Assembly (NCBI RefSeq): GCF_014673495.1
Contig: NZ_CP051006.1
Span: 1,240,001 to 1,304,000 of the forward strand
Origin: Streptomyces griseofuscus
GTDB lineage: Bacteria; Actinomycetota; Actinomycetes; Streptomycetales; Streptomycetaceae
Reading direction: 5' to 3'
Length of the DNA stretch: 64,000 nucleotides
Position numbers and translations under genes: made by a program. The notes under the pieces were generated by a model. It did no database searches. It was not told the origin of the DNA and was given only the letters and a program-made list of their open reading frames with translations. The first letter of the stretch is position 1. Each line of letters opens with the position of its first letter. Positions 35,555 to 44,783 of the stretch are shown here, piece by piece.

Positions 35555-36262
35555 ATGACGATCACAACGGACGAACACCGCGCCCACGAGTACGCCGACC
35601 TTCCCCGGCTGATGAGCCTGATGACCGGGGACGAGAAGCACGGCCCGGCGGCCACCTCCACGCTCGATGTGCTGTGGGTGCTCTACGACCGGGTACTGCG
35701 CGTCACACCGGAGCGGACGGCGGACCCCGGCCGGGACCGGTTCCTGCTGAGCAAGGGGCACGGGCCGATGGCGTACTACGCGGTGCTGGCCGCCAAGGGG
35801 TTCCTGCCGGTCGAGTGCCTGCCCGGGTTCGGCGGGTACGACTCCCCGCTCGGCCACCACCCGGACCGGCTGCTGGTGCCCGGGGCGGAGATCGGCAGCG
35901 GCTCGCTCGGACACGGGCTGCCCCTCGGGGTGGGGACCGCGCTGGGGCTGCGGGCCCAGGGCCTCGGCGATCCGGCGGTCTGGGTGCTGATCGGGGACGC
36001 CGAGCTGGACGAGGGCAGCAATCACGAGGCCATCGCCTTCGCGGGACCAGCGGGACTCGACCGGCTGCACACCGTCGTGGTGGACAACTCCTCCGCCAGC
36101 CATGCCCGGCCCGGTGGGATCGCCGCCCGGTTCGAGGCCGCGGGCTGGTCGGCGGCGACCGTCGACGGGCGGGACCATGCGGCGCTGTACGAGGCGTTCA
36201 CGGCGCCGCATCCGGGACGGCCGCACGTGGTCGTGGCCCGGGTCGAGCCGAAGAACGCCTGA
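35555..36262 (+). CDS. Transketolase, N-terminal (TPP-binding) subunit
   Basis: Protein of 235 residues equal to the N-terminal domain of transketolase. TPP/metal binding is shown by GDAELDEGSNHEA (GDx22-27N family motif) near 148; LLSKGHGPMAYYAVLA and GSGSLGHGLPLGVGTALGL are typical. It pairs with the C-terminal subunit 131 bases downstream, as in split transketolases of actinobacteria and archaea. The ATG at 35555 lacks a good ribosome site (GAGG is 16 bases upstream), so the start may be different. Sugar substrate and pathway are not defined by context. Confidence 0.9.
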   Translation: MTITTDEHRAHEYADLPRLMSLMTGDEKHGPAATSTLDVLWVLYDRVLRVTPERTADPGRDRFLLSKGHGPMAYYAVLAAKGFLPVECLPGFGGYDSPLGHHPDRLLVPGAEIGSGSLGHGLPLGVGTALGLRAQGLGDPAVWVLIGDAELDEGSNHEAIAFAGPAGLDRLHTVVVDNSSASHARPGGIAARFEAAGWSAATVDGRDHAALYEAFTAPHPGRPHVVVARVEPKNA

Positions 36263-36393
36263 GCGCCCCGCGTCTCCGAAAGCCCCCGCTTCCCCTGAAC
36301 ATCCCGCTTCCCCCGAACACCCCGCTTCTCCTGGCCCTCCGGCCTTCCCTCACCTTCCGAATTTCCCTCACGCTCCGAAAGGGCGACCTCTCC

Positions 36394-37305
36394 ATGGACA
36401 CCATGCGTGACCGTTTCGCTCCCGTCGTCTCCCGGCTCCTGGACGAGGACCCGCGGGTCGCGGTGGTCCTCGCCGAGATCGGCAAGGACGCCTTCCACGA
36501 GGCCATCGCCCGGCATCCCGAGCGGGTGGTCAACGTCGGCATCCGCGAGCAGCTGCTGGTGGGGGCGGCCGCCGGGATGGCGCTGACCGGGCTGCGGCCC
36601 GTCGTGCACACATTCGCCAGTTTTCTGGTGGAGCGGCCGTTCGAGCAGGTCAAGCTCGACTTCGGGCATCAGGGCACGGGGGCGGTACTGGTGAGCGCGG
36701 CCGCCTCCTTCGACTGGCCGGCCGGCGGGTTCACCCATATGGCGCCGGGCGACGTGGCCCTGATGGACACCCTGGACGGCTGGACCGTGCATGTGCCGGG
36801 CCACCCCGACGAGGCCGAGACCCTGCTGCGGCACGCGGTCGCGGCGGGCGACGACCGGGTGTACGTACGACTGTCCGTGCAGTCCAACCGGCGGGCGCTG
36901 CCGGTCGACGGCGAGCGGTTCTTGACCGTACGGGAGGGGCGGGCCGGCGTGGTGCTCGCGGTGGGCCCGCTGCTGGACGCGGTGCTGGAGGCGACGGAGG
37001 GCATGGATGCGACCGTGCTGTACGCGACGACCGTACGACCGTTCGACGCGGCCGGGCTGCGCCGGGCGGCCGGCGCCGCGGGGACGGATGTGGTGCTGGT
37101 CGAGCCGTATCTCGCGGGCACGTCGACCGCCGCGGTGAACGACGCCCTCGCGGACCTCCCGCACCGGGTCCTCGGCCTCGGGGTCGGCCGCCGGGAGCTG
37201 CGCCGCTACGGCACCGTCGAGGAGCACACCGCCGCGCACGGCCTGGACGCGCGGAGTCTGCGGGAGCGGATCGGTGGGTTCCTGGGGGCGCGCGCCGGAG
37301 TGTGA
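36394..37305 (+). CDS. Transketolase, C-terminal (pyrimidine-binding) subunit
   Basis: Protein of 303 residues with the PYR domain (VNVGIREQLLVGAAAGMALTG, carrying the TPP-activating Glu) and a C-terminal transketolase domain (LEPYLAGTSTAAVNDAL-like). It completes the split enzyme with the gene at 35555. GAAAGGG precedes the ATG. The 131-base spacer between subunits holds imprecise CCCGCTTCCCC-type repeats. The gene is convergent with an MFS exporter. Confidence 0.9.
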   Translation: MDTMRDRFAPVVSRLLDEDPRVAVVLAEIGKDAFHEAIARHPERVVNVGIREQLLVGAAAGMALTGLRPVVHTFASFLVERPFEQVKLDFGHQGTGAVLVSAAASFDWPAGGFTHMAPGDVALMDTLDGWTVHVPGHPDEAETLLRHAVAAGDDRVYVRLSVQSNRRALPVDGERFLTVREGRAGVVLAVGPLLDAVLEATEGMDATVLYATTVRPFDAAGLRRAAGAAGTDVVLVEPYLAGTSTAAVNDALADLPHRVLGLGVGRRELRRYGTVEEHTAAHGLDARSLRERIGGFLGARAGV

Positions 37306-37328
37306 GGCGGGGCGGGCGCGATCCGGCG

Positions 37329-38741
37329 TCAGCTCGGCGCCGGGGACGCGTCCGCTCGTACCAGGTCGCGTATCGCGGGGACGGCGAGGAGCAGGGCGAC
37401 CACGGCGAGGCTGATCACCGCGGCGACCAGCAGCACCCGGTCGGCGCCCAGCAGGACGGCCGCCGGGCCCGCGAGGGCCTGGCCGACCGGCATCATGGCG
37501 AGGGAGCCCGCGACGTCGTAGGCGTGGATGCGGTTGAGGGTCTCGGGCGGGACCTGGGTCAGGACGCTCGTCGCCCACATCACGCCCCAGAAGGACATCC
37601 CGGCCCCGGCGAGCGCGGCGCCCCCCGACATGGCCGGGACGCCGAGACCGAGGCCGACGGCGCCGGGGAAGGTGAAGTACAGGCACAGGGAGAGCGCGCC
37701 CGCCCTGAGCATGCGGCGGGGGCGCAGCCGCAGGGCGAGCAGGCCGCCGATGACGGTGCCGGCGCCGAGGGCCGAGTTGACCAGGCCGTAGGCGCGGACG
37801 CCGTGGTGCTGGACGACCTCGGTGGCGACCAGCGGGACGACCGGGCCGTTCACCGCGATCATGTACAGGCACCAGATGGCGATCACGGCCCACAGCCAGG
37901 TCCGGGACCTGAACTCCCGCCAGCCGCGCACCAGATCGGCACGGAAGTCGCGCAGGGCGCGGCCGGTGGCGACGAGGGTGTCCGGGGGCAGTGGGCGCAG
38001 CCGGAGCAGCAGCAGGCACAGGGCGCTGACCGCGTAGGTCCCGGCGTGGGCGGCGAACACCCCGCCGGGCGAGGCGAAGCCGACGAGGAGACCGGCGAAG
38101 GCCGGGCCCGCGAGCTGGGCGGCGGACTCGGCGATGCGGATCGCCGCGTTGGCGCCCTGGACGTCGGCGGCGAGCCTGGGCAGCGTGCTGGCCACGCCGG
38201 GCTGGAACACGGCGGCGGCCACGCCGTTGACGAAGCCGATGACGCACAGCTCCCACAGCACCACGTGCCCGGCGAAGAACAGGCCCGCGGCGAGGGACTG
38301 GGTGCAGACCCGGGTCAGGTCGGCGCCGATCATCAGGCGGCGGGTGCTGAACCGGTCGGCGATCACCCCGCCGAAGACGACAAGGCCGGCGAAGGCCGCG
38401 GTCGACGCCGCCATGGCGAGCCCCACCGCGCCCGCGCCGTAGCCGCGCTCCAGCAGTCCGGCGGCCAGCGCCACCGGCAGCATGGTGTCCCCGAGCCGTG
38501 CCACGGCCCGCGCCACGAAGAACAGTCCGAAGTCCCTCGACCAGACACCCCGGTCCCGCTCCCCCGCCGCTCGCGGCCCCGACCGGGCCGCCGCGCCGGC
38601 ACCCGGCTCCCGAGCCGTCACCGCCGCATCGGGCTCCACTCCCCGCCGACCGCCACCATCCCGGCCGCCCCGACCGCCACCGGACCGACCACCCCGGCCG
38701 CCCCCCGCTCCGTCGGACCCATCCGTCTCCATCCCGCCCAT
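37329..38741 (-). CDS. MFS transporter with Gly/Arg-rich N-terminal extension
   Basis: Membrane protein of 470 residues with about 12 transmembrane helices, resembling the enterobactin-exporter-like MFS_3 group. FGGVIADRFSTRRLMIGADL is the loop 2-3 motif A. The first 65 residues are an unusual cytoplasmic tail rich in Gly and Arg (GGGRGGRSGGGRGGRDGGG). The ATG at 38741 has a strong GGAGGGAG, which supports inclusion of the tail. The substrate is unknown; drug or siderophore export is possible. Confidence 0.87.
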   Translation of the reverse strand: MGGMETDGSDGAGGGRGGRSGGGRGGRDGGGRRGVEPDAAVTAREPGAGAAARSGPRAAGERDRGVWSRDFGLFFVARAVARLGDTMLPVALAAGLLERGYGAGAVGLAMAASTAAFAGLVVFGGVIADRFSTRRLMIGADLTRVCTQSLAAGLFFAGHVVLWELCVIGFVNGVAAAVFQPGVASTLPRLAADVQGANAAIRIAESAAQLAGPAFAGLLVGFASPGGVFAAHAGTYAVSALCLLLLRLRPLPPDTLVATGRALRDFRADLVRGWREFRSRTWLWAVIAIWCLYMIAVNGPVVPLVATEVVQHHGVRAYGLVNSALGAGTVIGGLLALRLRPRRMLRAGALSLCLYFTFPGAVGLGLGVPAMSGGAALAGAGMSFWGVMWATSVLTQVPPETLNRIHAYDVAGSLAMMPVGQALAGPAAVLLGADRVLLVAAVISLAVVALLLAVPAIRDLVRADASPAPS

Positions 38742-38807
38742 CCCGGCTCCCTCCCTGAGCGACCGCGCGGGATCATGCCATGCCGCCTTCCCTGGACACC
38801 GGAATTT

Positions 38808-39167
38808 TCAGTGGGTGGGCGGGGGGCCCAACTCGGGGTGGGATTCGAGGAGTCGGGGTGGGGCGGCCTGGCGCCAGGAGTCGGCGAGGATGTCGCGCAG
38901 TTCGGCCTCGTCCTCCAGGGTGGCCAGCCGGGCCCTGATCCAGGCGAACTGCGCCTCGTGCCCGGCGATCCAGAACTTCTCCGGCTCGGCCAGCACCAGC
39001 TCGTCCCGCTCCTCCTTCGGGCAGCGCACGGCGACGGACGTCTCGTCCTCGGGCAGGGTCGCGAACATCTTCCCGGCCACCCGGAAGGTGGGCATGTTCC
39101 AGGCGGTCTTCTCCGTGGTGTCGGGGAAGGACAGCGCGATACGTCGTACAGCTTCGGCATCCGGCAT
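38808..39167 (-). CDS. MmcQ/YjbR-family protein
   Basis: Protein of 119 residues with a CyaY-like fold (double wing). Typical MmcQ/YjbR elements: AWNMPTFRVAGKMFATL, VRCPKEERDELVLAEP and AWIRARLATLEDEAELRDILADSWR. Proposed DNA binding is not proven for the family. The ATG at 39167 gives the usual N-terminus MPDAEAVRRIALSFP; an in-frame GTG/ATG ten codons upstream is possible. It lies between LysR and MFS genes on the same strand. Confidence 0.82.
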   Translation of the reverse strand: MPDAEAVRRIALSFPDTTEKTAWNMPTFRVAGKMFATLPEDETSVAVRCPKEERDELVLAEPEKFWIAGHEAQFAWIRARLATLEDEAELRDILADSWRQAAPPRLLESHPELGPPPTH

Positions 39168-39207
39168 GCCACGCACCGTAGCGCCGACCACTGACAATGC
39201 CCGGTGG

Positions 39208-40110
39208 TCAGCCTCCCGCGGCCCCGCCCAGCGCCGCCAGTACCGGCCTGATCAGCGGATGCCCCTCCGCGCCCCGGCGCACCGCGGCGAAGACCCGGCG
39301 GGTGGGGGCCACCCCGTCGACCGGGCGTACGACCACATCGCTGAGGTCCATGCCGCGCAGCGCGGAACGGGGGACGAGGGCGACACCCGCGTCGGCGGAG
39401 GCGAGGGCGACGACGGCGCGGAAGTCGTCGGAGGAGTGTTCGAGGCGGGGCTGGAACCCCGCGCTCTCGCAGGCGAGTACGACGACGTCGTGGCACGGAT
39501 TGCCGGGGTAGGGCCCGATCCAGGGGTCCTTGGCCAGCTCGGCGAGCGGGACCTCGGGCGAGTCGGCGAGTCGGTGGCCGACCGGGACCACGGCGTCGAA
39601 CGGCTCGGCGTACAGCGGCACATGGGTGAGCCGGGGGTCGTCGGCCGAGGGTGCGCCCCGGTACTCGACGGCCACCGCCACATCCACCTGCCGGTCGAGG
39701 ACCATCGGCAGGCTGGCGTCGCCCTCCGCGTCCTGGACCCGGATGCGGATGCCGGGCGCGGTGCCGGCGAGGCGGGCCACCGCGGGGGCCACGACCTGGG
39801 CGATGCCGGTCGCGAAGGCCGCCACGGTGACCGTCCCGGCCTCGCCCGAGCCGTACGCCGCGAGTTCCGCCTCGGCGCGCTCCAGCTGGGCGAGGACCGC
39901 GTTGGTGTGGCCGAGCAGGATCTCGCCGGCCGGGGTGAGCCGTACCCCCTTGGCGCCCCGCTCGACCAGCCGGTGGCCGGTCTCCTGCTCCAGGGCGGTC
40001 AGCTGCTGGGAGACGGCGGAGGGGGTGAGATAGAGGGCGGCGGCCGCCGCGGTGACCGTGCGGTGGTCGGCCACCGCACGGAGGATGTGGAGCCGCCGTG
40101 CCTCGATCAT
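39208..40110 (-). CDS. LysR-family transcriptional regulator
   Basis: Regulator of 300 residues. The N-terminal winged helix-turn-helix (LHILRAVADHRTVTAAAAAL and LTPSAVSQQLTALE, residues 7-45) is followed by a periplasmic-binding-like effector domain (GTVTVAAFATGIAQVVAPAV, VDVAVAVEYRG). It lies 31 bases after the kbl stop on the same strand, so it may be cotranscribed with tdh-kbl or transcribed alone. The target genes are not clear; the MmcQ and MFS genes follow. Confidence 0.9.
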   Translation of the reverse strand: MIEARRLHILRAVADHRTVTAAAAALYLTPSAVSQQLTALEQETGHRLVERGAKGVRLTPAGEILLGHTNAVLAQLERAEAELAAYGSGEAGTVTVAAFATGIAQVVAPAVARLAGTAPGIRIRVQDAEGDASLPMVLDRQVDVAVAVEYRGAPSADDPRLTHVPLYAEPFDAVVPVGHRLADSPEVPLAELAKDPWIGPYPGNPCHDVVVLACESAGFQPRLEHSSDDFRAVVALASADAGVALVPRSALRGMDLSDVVVRPVDGVAPTRRVFAAVRRGAEGHPLIRPVLAALGGAAGG

Positions 40111-40141
40111 GCCCCCGATTATCCCAGGTGATACCCCCTGG

Positions 40142-41335
<1,194 letters not shown>

Positions 41336-41412
41336 GACAGAAGCTCCTAGGTGATGCGGGTGGCGTACGCCGAGCGGGTGGCGTACGGCTGACGCGGGCC
41401 GGTTCGGTCGGG

Positions 41413-42441
41413 TTACGCGGTCCAGTCGAGGATGACCTTGCCGCCCTTGCCGCTGGCGGCGTCCGCGAAGGCCGACTCGAATTCGCGGTAGTCGTACCGG
41501 CCGGTGATCACGGGGGCGAGGTCCAGGCCGCCCTCCAGCAGCACCGACATCGCGTACCAGGTCTCGAACATCTCGCGGCCGTAGATGCCCTTGATGGTGA
41601 TCATCGAGGTGACGATCCGGGACCAGTCGACGGGGAACTCCTGGGCGGGCAGGCCGAGCATGGCGATCCGGCCGCCGTGCGTCATGTTGGCGATCATGTC
41701 CCGCATGGCCTCGGGCCTGCCGGACATCTCCAGGCCGATGTCGAAGCCCTCGCGCAGCCCCAGCTCGCGCTGTCCGTCGGCGATGGTGGTCTCGGCGACG
41801 TTCAGCGCGAGGCTCACGCCGATCTTGCGGGCCAGCTGGAGGCGCTCCTCGCTGACGTCGGTGACGACGACATTGCGGGCGCCCGCGTGCCGGGCGACGG
41901 CGGCGGCCATCAGGCCGATCGGTCCGGCGCCGGTGATCAGGACGTCCTCGCCGACCAGCGGGAAGGACAGCGCGGTGTGCACGGCGTTGCCGAACGGGTC
42001 GAAGATCGCGGCGACATCGAGGTCGACCGGGACGCGGTGCACCCAGACGTTGGTCGCGGGCAGGGCGACGTACTCGGCGAACGCGCCGTCGCGGCCGACA
42101 CCGAGGCCGACGGTGGCCCGGCACAGATGGCGGCGCCCGGCCAGGCAGTTGCGGCACTTGCCGCACACCAGGTGGCCCTCGCCGCTGACCCGGTCGCCGA
42201 TCCGGACGTCGGTGACTGCCCGGCCGATCTCCACGACCTCGCCGACGAACTCGTGCCCGAGCACCAGCGGGGTGCTGATCGCCTGCTGCGCCCAGCCGTC
42301 CCAGGCCCGGATGTGCAGATCGGTGCCGCAGATACCGGTCCGCAGGACCTTGATCAGTACGTCGTCGGCCCCGATCGCGGGCTCCGGGACGTCCGTCAGC
42401 CAGAGTCCGGGCTCCGCCTTGTCCTTGACCAGCGCCTTCAC
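41413..42441 (-). CDS. tdh: L-threonine 3-dehydrogenase
   Basis: Zinc-dependent medium-chain dehydrogenase of 342 residues that oxidises L-threonine to 2-amino-3-ketobutyrate with NAD+. Catalytic zinc ligands are in [11 protein letters not shown] and [12 protein letters not shown]; structural zinc cysteines in [18 protein letters not shown] binding in [14 protein letters not shown]. The C-terminal [20 protein letters not shown] is Tdh-specific. The GTG at 42441 has AGGAG eight bases upstream; the ORF extends 20 codons further without a site. It is the first gene of tdh-kbl. Confidence 0.95.
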   Translation of the reverse strand: MKALVKDKAEPGLWLTDVPEPAIGADDVLIKVLRTGICGTDLHIRAWDGWAQQAISTPLVLGHEFVGEVVEIGRAVTDVRIGDRVSGEGHLVCGKCRNCLAGRRHLCRATVGLGVGRDGAFAEYVALPATNVWVHRVPVDLDVAAIFDPFGNAVHTALSFPLVGEDVLITGAGPIGLMAAAVARHAGARNVVVTDVSEERLQLARKIGVSLALNVAETTIADGQRELGLREGFDIGLEMSGRPEAMRDMIANMTHGGRIAMLGLPAQEFPVDWSRIVTSMITIKGIYGREMFETWYAMSVLLEGGLDLAPVITGRYDYREFESAFADAASGKGGKVILDWTA

Positions 42442-42656
42442 TCGTACGGCTCCTGTGGGTGAGGTCCCGTACGCGGGCATGCCGAAAGGCCGCGCCCGCA
42501 CCGGGTCAGAGGGGTGGAATCACCCTGCAATCTGCCGTATGGGCGCGCCGTAATCCATCGAGCTTTTCTTAACCGCCGCCTCAGCTTTCCTTCACGCCCC
42601 TCTTGTCACATGAACAGAAGCCGCTGAACCGGCCCCCTTGTCGTACGAGCCGACGG

Positions 42657-43232
42657 TCAGATGGGCAGCCCGTCCCGGGCGCTGCGTTCGATCCGTACGA
42701 CGAGTTCGGCGGCCAGCGCCTTGATGGTCTCCAGTCCGTCCCTGCCCCAGGCGCGCGGCCCGATGTCGGCGGCGCAGACGGTGCCCAGCGTCATACCGGT
42801 GCCGTCGAGGAGCGGGGCGCCGAGGTAGGAGCGGATGCCGTACTCGTCCACGACCGGGTTGCCCGCGAACCGGGGGTAGTCGCGGACGTCCTCCAGGACC
42901 AGGGCCTTGCGGCGGACCACCACATGGGGGCAGAACCCGTGGTCGCGGGGCAGCGTCCGGCCCCACACCGCCGCGCTGCCGTCCTCCCGCAGGACCGGGG
43001 CGATCGCCGGGACGCGCAGGCCGGCGAAGAACTGCCGTTCCTCGCCGATGAAGTTGACCATGGCGTAGGGCGCGCCGGTGCGGCGGGCGAGATGGTCCGC
43101 GAAGGCGTCGAGCGCGGGGTCGGGGCGCTCCCCGAGACCGAGCGCCCGCAGCCGTCGGACGCGGGCGGGGGCCTCCTTGTCCTCGGGGGTGAGCAGCAGA
43201 CCGCGGACCGGCCGGGGCGGCTCGTAGCTCAT
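42657..43232 (-). CDS. GAF-domain protein, fifth gene of the conservon
   Basis: Protein of 191 residues with one GAF domain (FADHLARRTGAPYAMVNFIG, VLREDGSAAVWGRTLPRDHG, SYLGAPLLDGTGMTLGTVCA). GAF domains bind small ligands or chromophores. There is no output domain, so it probably feeds a signal to the upstream conservon proteins, 61 bases away on the same strand. The ATG at 43232 is the best start. CPH in HGFCPHVVV resembles the Cys-His of bilin-binding GAF domains, but this is only suggestive. Confidence 0.85.
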   Translation of the reverse strand: MSYEPPRPVRGLLLTPEDKEAPARVRRLRALGLGERPDPALDAFADHLARRTGAPYAMVNFIGEERQFFAGLRVPAIAPVLREDGSAAVWGRTLPRDHGFCPHVVVRRKALVLEDVRDYPRFAGNPVVDEYGIRSYLGAPLLDGTGMTLGTVCAADIGPRAWGRDGLETIKALAAELVVRIERSARDGLPI

Positions 43233-43293
43233 GGCCGGGCTCCGTCGCTGTGCGGGTGCCTCATCTGGGGAACTCCGTGGCGGTCGGTCGGGT

Positions 43294-43896
43294 TCACCGG
43301 TGCGCGGCGCCATGGCTCGGCGCGTGCTCCGGGGTGTGGGCGAGCAGATGGCGGACGAGGGCCAGCAGGGTCCCCACGCCGGAACTGGAGATCCGGGCGT
43401 CGCAGCGCACGACGGGCACCTCGGGGTCGAGGTCGATGGCGGCGCGCACCTCCTCGGTGTCGTAGCGGTGCCCTCCGTCGAACTCGTTGACGGCGACGAT
43501 GAAGCCGAGTCCGCGTTCCTCGAAGAAGTCCACGGCGGCGAAGCAGTCCTGGAGCCGGCGGGTGTCGGCGAGGATCACCGCGCCGAGCGCGCCCTCGGAC
43601 AGCTCGTCCCACATGAACCAGAACCGCTCCTGCCCGGGGGTGCCGAACAGATAGAGCACATGGTCCGGATCGAGGGAGATCCGGCCGAAGTCCATGGCGA
43701 CCGTGGTCTCCATCTTGTTCTCGATGCCTTCGAGGCTGTCGGTCGCGGCGCTGACCGTGGTGAGCAGTTCCTCCGTGCTCAGCGGGGCGATCTCGCTGAC
43801 CGCGCCCACGAAGGTGGTCTTGCCCACCCCGAACCCGCCCGCGACCAGGATCTTGAGCGCGGTGGGGAACGGGTCAGAGCTGTCGTCGTAGTCCAT
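43294..43896 (-). CDS. cvnD: Conservon GTPase (CvnD-type)
   Basis: Small Ras/MglA-like GTPase of 200 residues. The P-loop is GGFGVGKTTFV (residues 20-30), switch II DFGRISL...LFGTPGQERFWFMW and the NKxD-equivalent VAVNEFDGG. CvnD proteins associate with CvnA-C at the membrane and work as a G-protein-like signalling complex. The start overlaps the end of the CvnC gene by 23 bases, which indicates translational coupling. Confidence 0.93.
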   Translation of the reverse strand: MDYDDSSDPFPTALKILVAGGFGVGKTTFVGAVSEIAPLSTEELLTTVSAATDSLEGIENKMETTVAMDFGRISLDPDHVLYLFGTPGQERFWFMWDELSEGALGAVILADTRRLQDCFAAVDFFEERGLGFIVAVNEFDGGHRYDTEEVRAAIDLDPEVPVVRCDARISSSGVGTLLALVRHLLAHTPEHAPSHGAAHR

Positions 43897-44251
43897 CGAG
43901 CACTGCCTCCAGCAGGGACCGGTCGGTGGGAGTGTGGTGGAACGCGGGGGGCTTGGTGGTCAGCGCTTCGCAGTCGACCAGGTCCGCGAGCAGGACCTTG
44001 GTGACCACGGCGGGCAGTTTCAGGTGGGCGGCGACCTCGGCGACCGAGACGGGTGCCCGGCACAGGTCGAGCGCCTGGGCGTGCTCGGGGCCGAGGTAGC
44101 CGAGCGGGGTGACCCCGGTGGCCATCACCTGGGAGATCAGGTCGAGTGCGACGCTGGGTTCGGTGCGGCCGTTGCTGACCGTGAACGGGCGTACCAGCCG
44201 TCCGGCCGCGTCGTCCAGCCAGGGCCCGTCGCCGGCCGCGGCCACGCTCAA
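43874..44251 (-). CDS. cvnC: Conservon DUF742 protein (CvnC-type)
   Basis: DUF742 protein of 125 residues with a winged-helix-like core (RLVRPFTVSNGRTEPS, LGPEHAQALDLCRAPVSVAEVAAHLKLP). It is the third gene of the operon and overlaps CvnB (ATGA-type, four bases) and CvnD (23 bases). Confidence 0.92.
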   Translation of the reverse strand: MSVAAAGDGPWLDDAAGRLVRPFTVSNGRTEPSVALDLISQVMATGVTPLGYLGPEHAQALDLCRAPVSVAEVAAHLKLPAVVTKVLLADLVDCEALTTKPPAFHHTPTDRSLLEAVLDGLRRQL

Positions 44252-44682
44252 TGCCTCGGCGCCGCGGGGTCGGCGGCGTGTTGCCTGGGGGCGGTGACCA
44301 GATAGGGGCGCACGCTCTTGACCAGCATCGCCATCTCGTAGCCGAGCACGGCCGCGTCGGCCTCGCGGCCCGCCATCACGGCGAGACAGGTGCCGGATCC
44401 GGCGGTGGTGACGAACAGCAGGGTCGAGGCGAGTTCCACGACGACCTGCCGTACGTCACCGCCGTCCCCGAACCGGACGCCCGCGCTGCGGCCGAGCGAG
44501 TACAGGCCGGAGGCGAGGGCGGCCATGTGGTCGGCGCTGTCCGGGTCGAGGCCGTGCACGGCCTTCACCAGCCCGTCGCAGGACAGGAGCACCGCGCTGC
44601 TGGTGTGCGGTACGCGCTGCACGAGGCCGCTGAGCAGCCAGTCGAGGTCGGATGCGTGAGCGGTCGGCGCATCGCTCGCCAT
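44248..44682 (-). CDS. cvnB: Conservon roadblock/LC7 protein (CvnB-type)
   Basis: Roadblock/LC7-domain protein of 144 residues (DLDWLLSGLVQRVPHTSSAV, LLSCDGLVKAVHGL, LFVTTAGSGTCLAVMAG). In other bacteria such proteins act as GTPase-activating partners of MglA-like GTPases; here its partner is the CvnD GTPase. It starts 101 bases after CvnA. Confidence 0.93.
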   Translation of the reverse strand: MASDAPTAHASDLDWLLSGLVQRVPHTSSAVLLSCDGLVKAVHGLDPDSADHMAALASGLYSLGRSAGVRFGDGGDVRQVVVELASTLLFVTTAGSGTCLAVMAGREADAAVLGYEMAMLVKSVRPYLVTAPRQHAADPAAPRH

Positions 44683-44783
44683 GGTGGATCGACTCCTTGG
44701 GGTACGAAGGTCTGTGGGAGCGCTGGGGGTTGGGGGGGTGGTACGGGTCGGTACGGGGCCCGGTGCGGGCCCGGTACGAGGGG

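Noticed and set aside
36022..38256. 744-codon minus-strand frame across the transketolase C-subunit and MFS gene
   Set aside because: Arg/Pro/Gly-rich shadow overlapping two well-supported genes.
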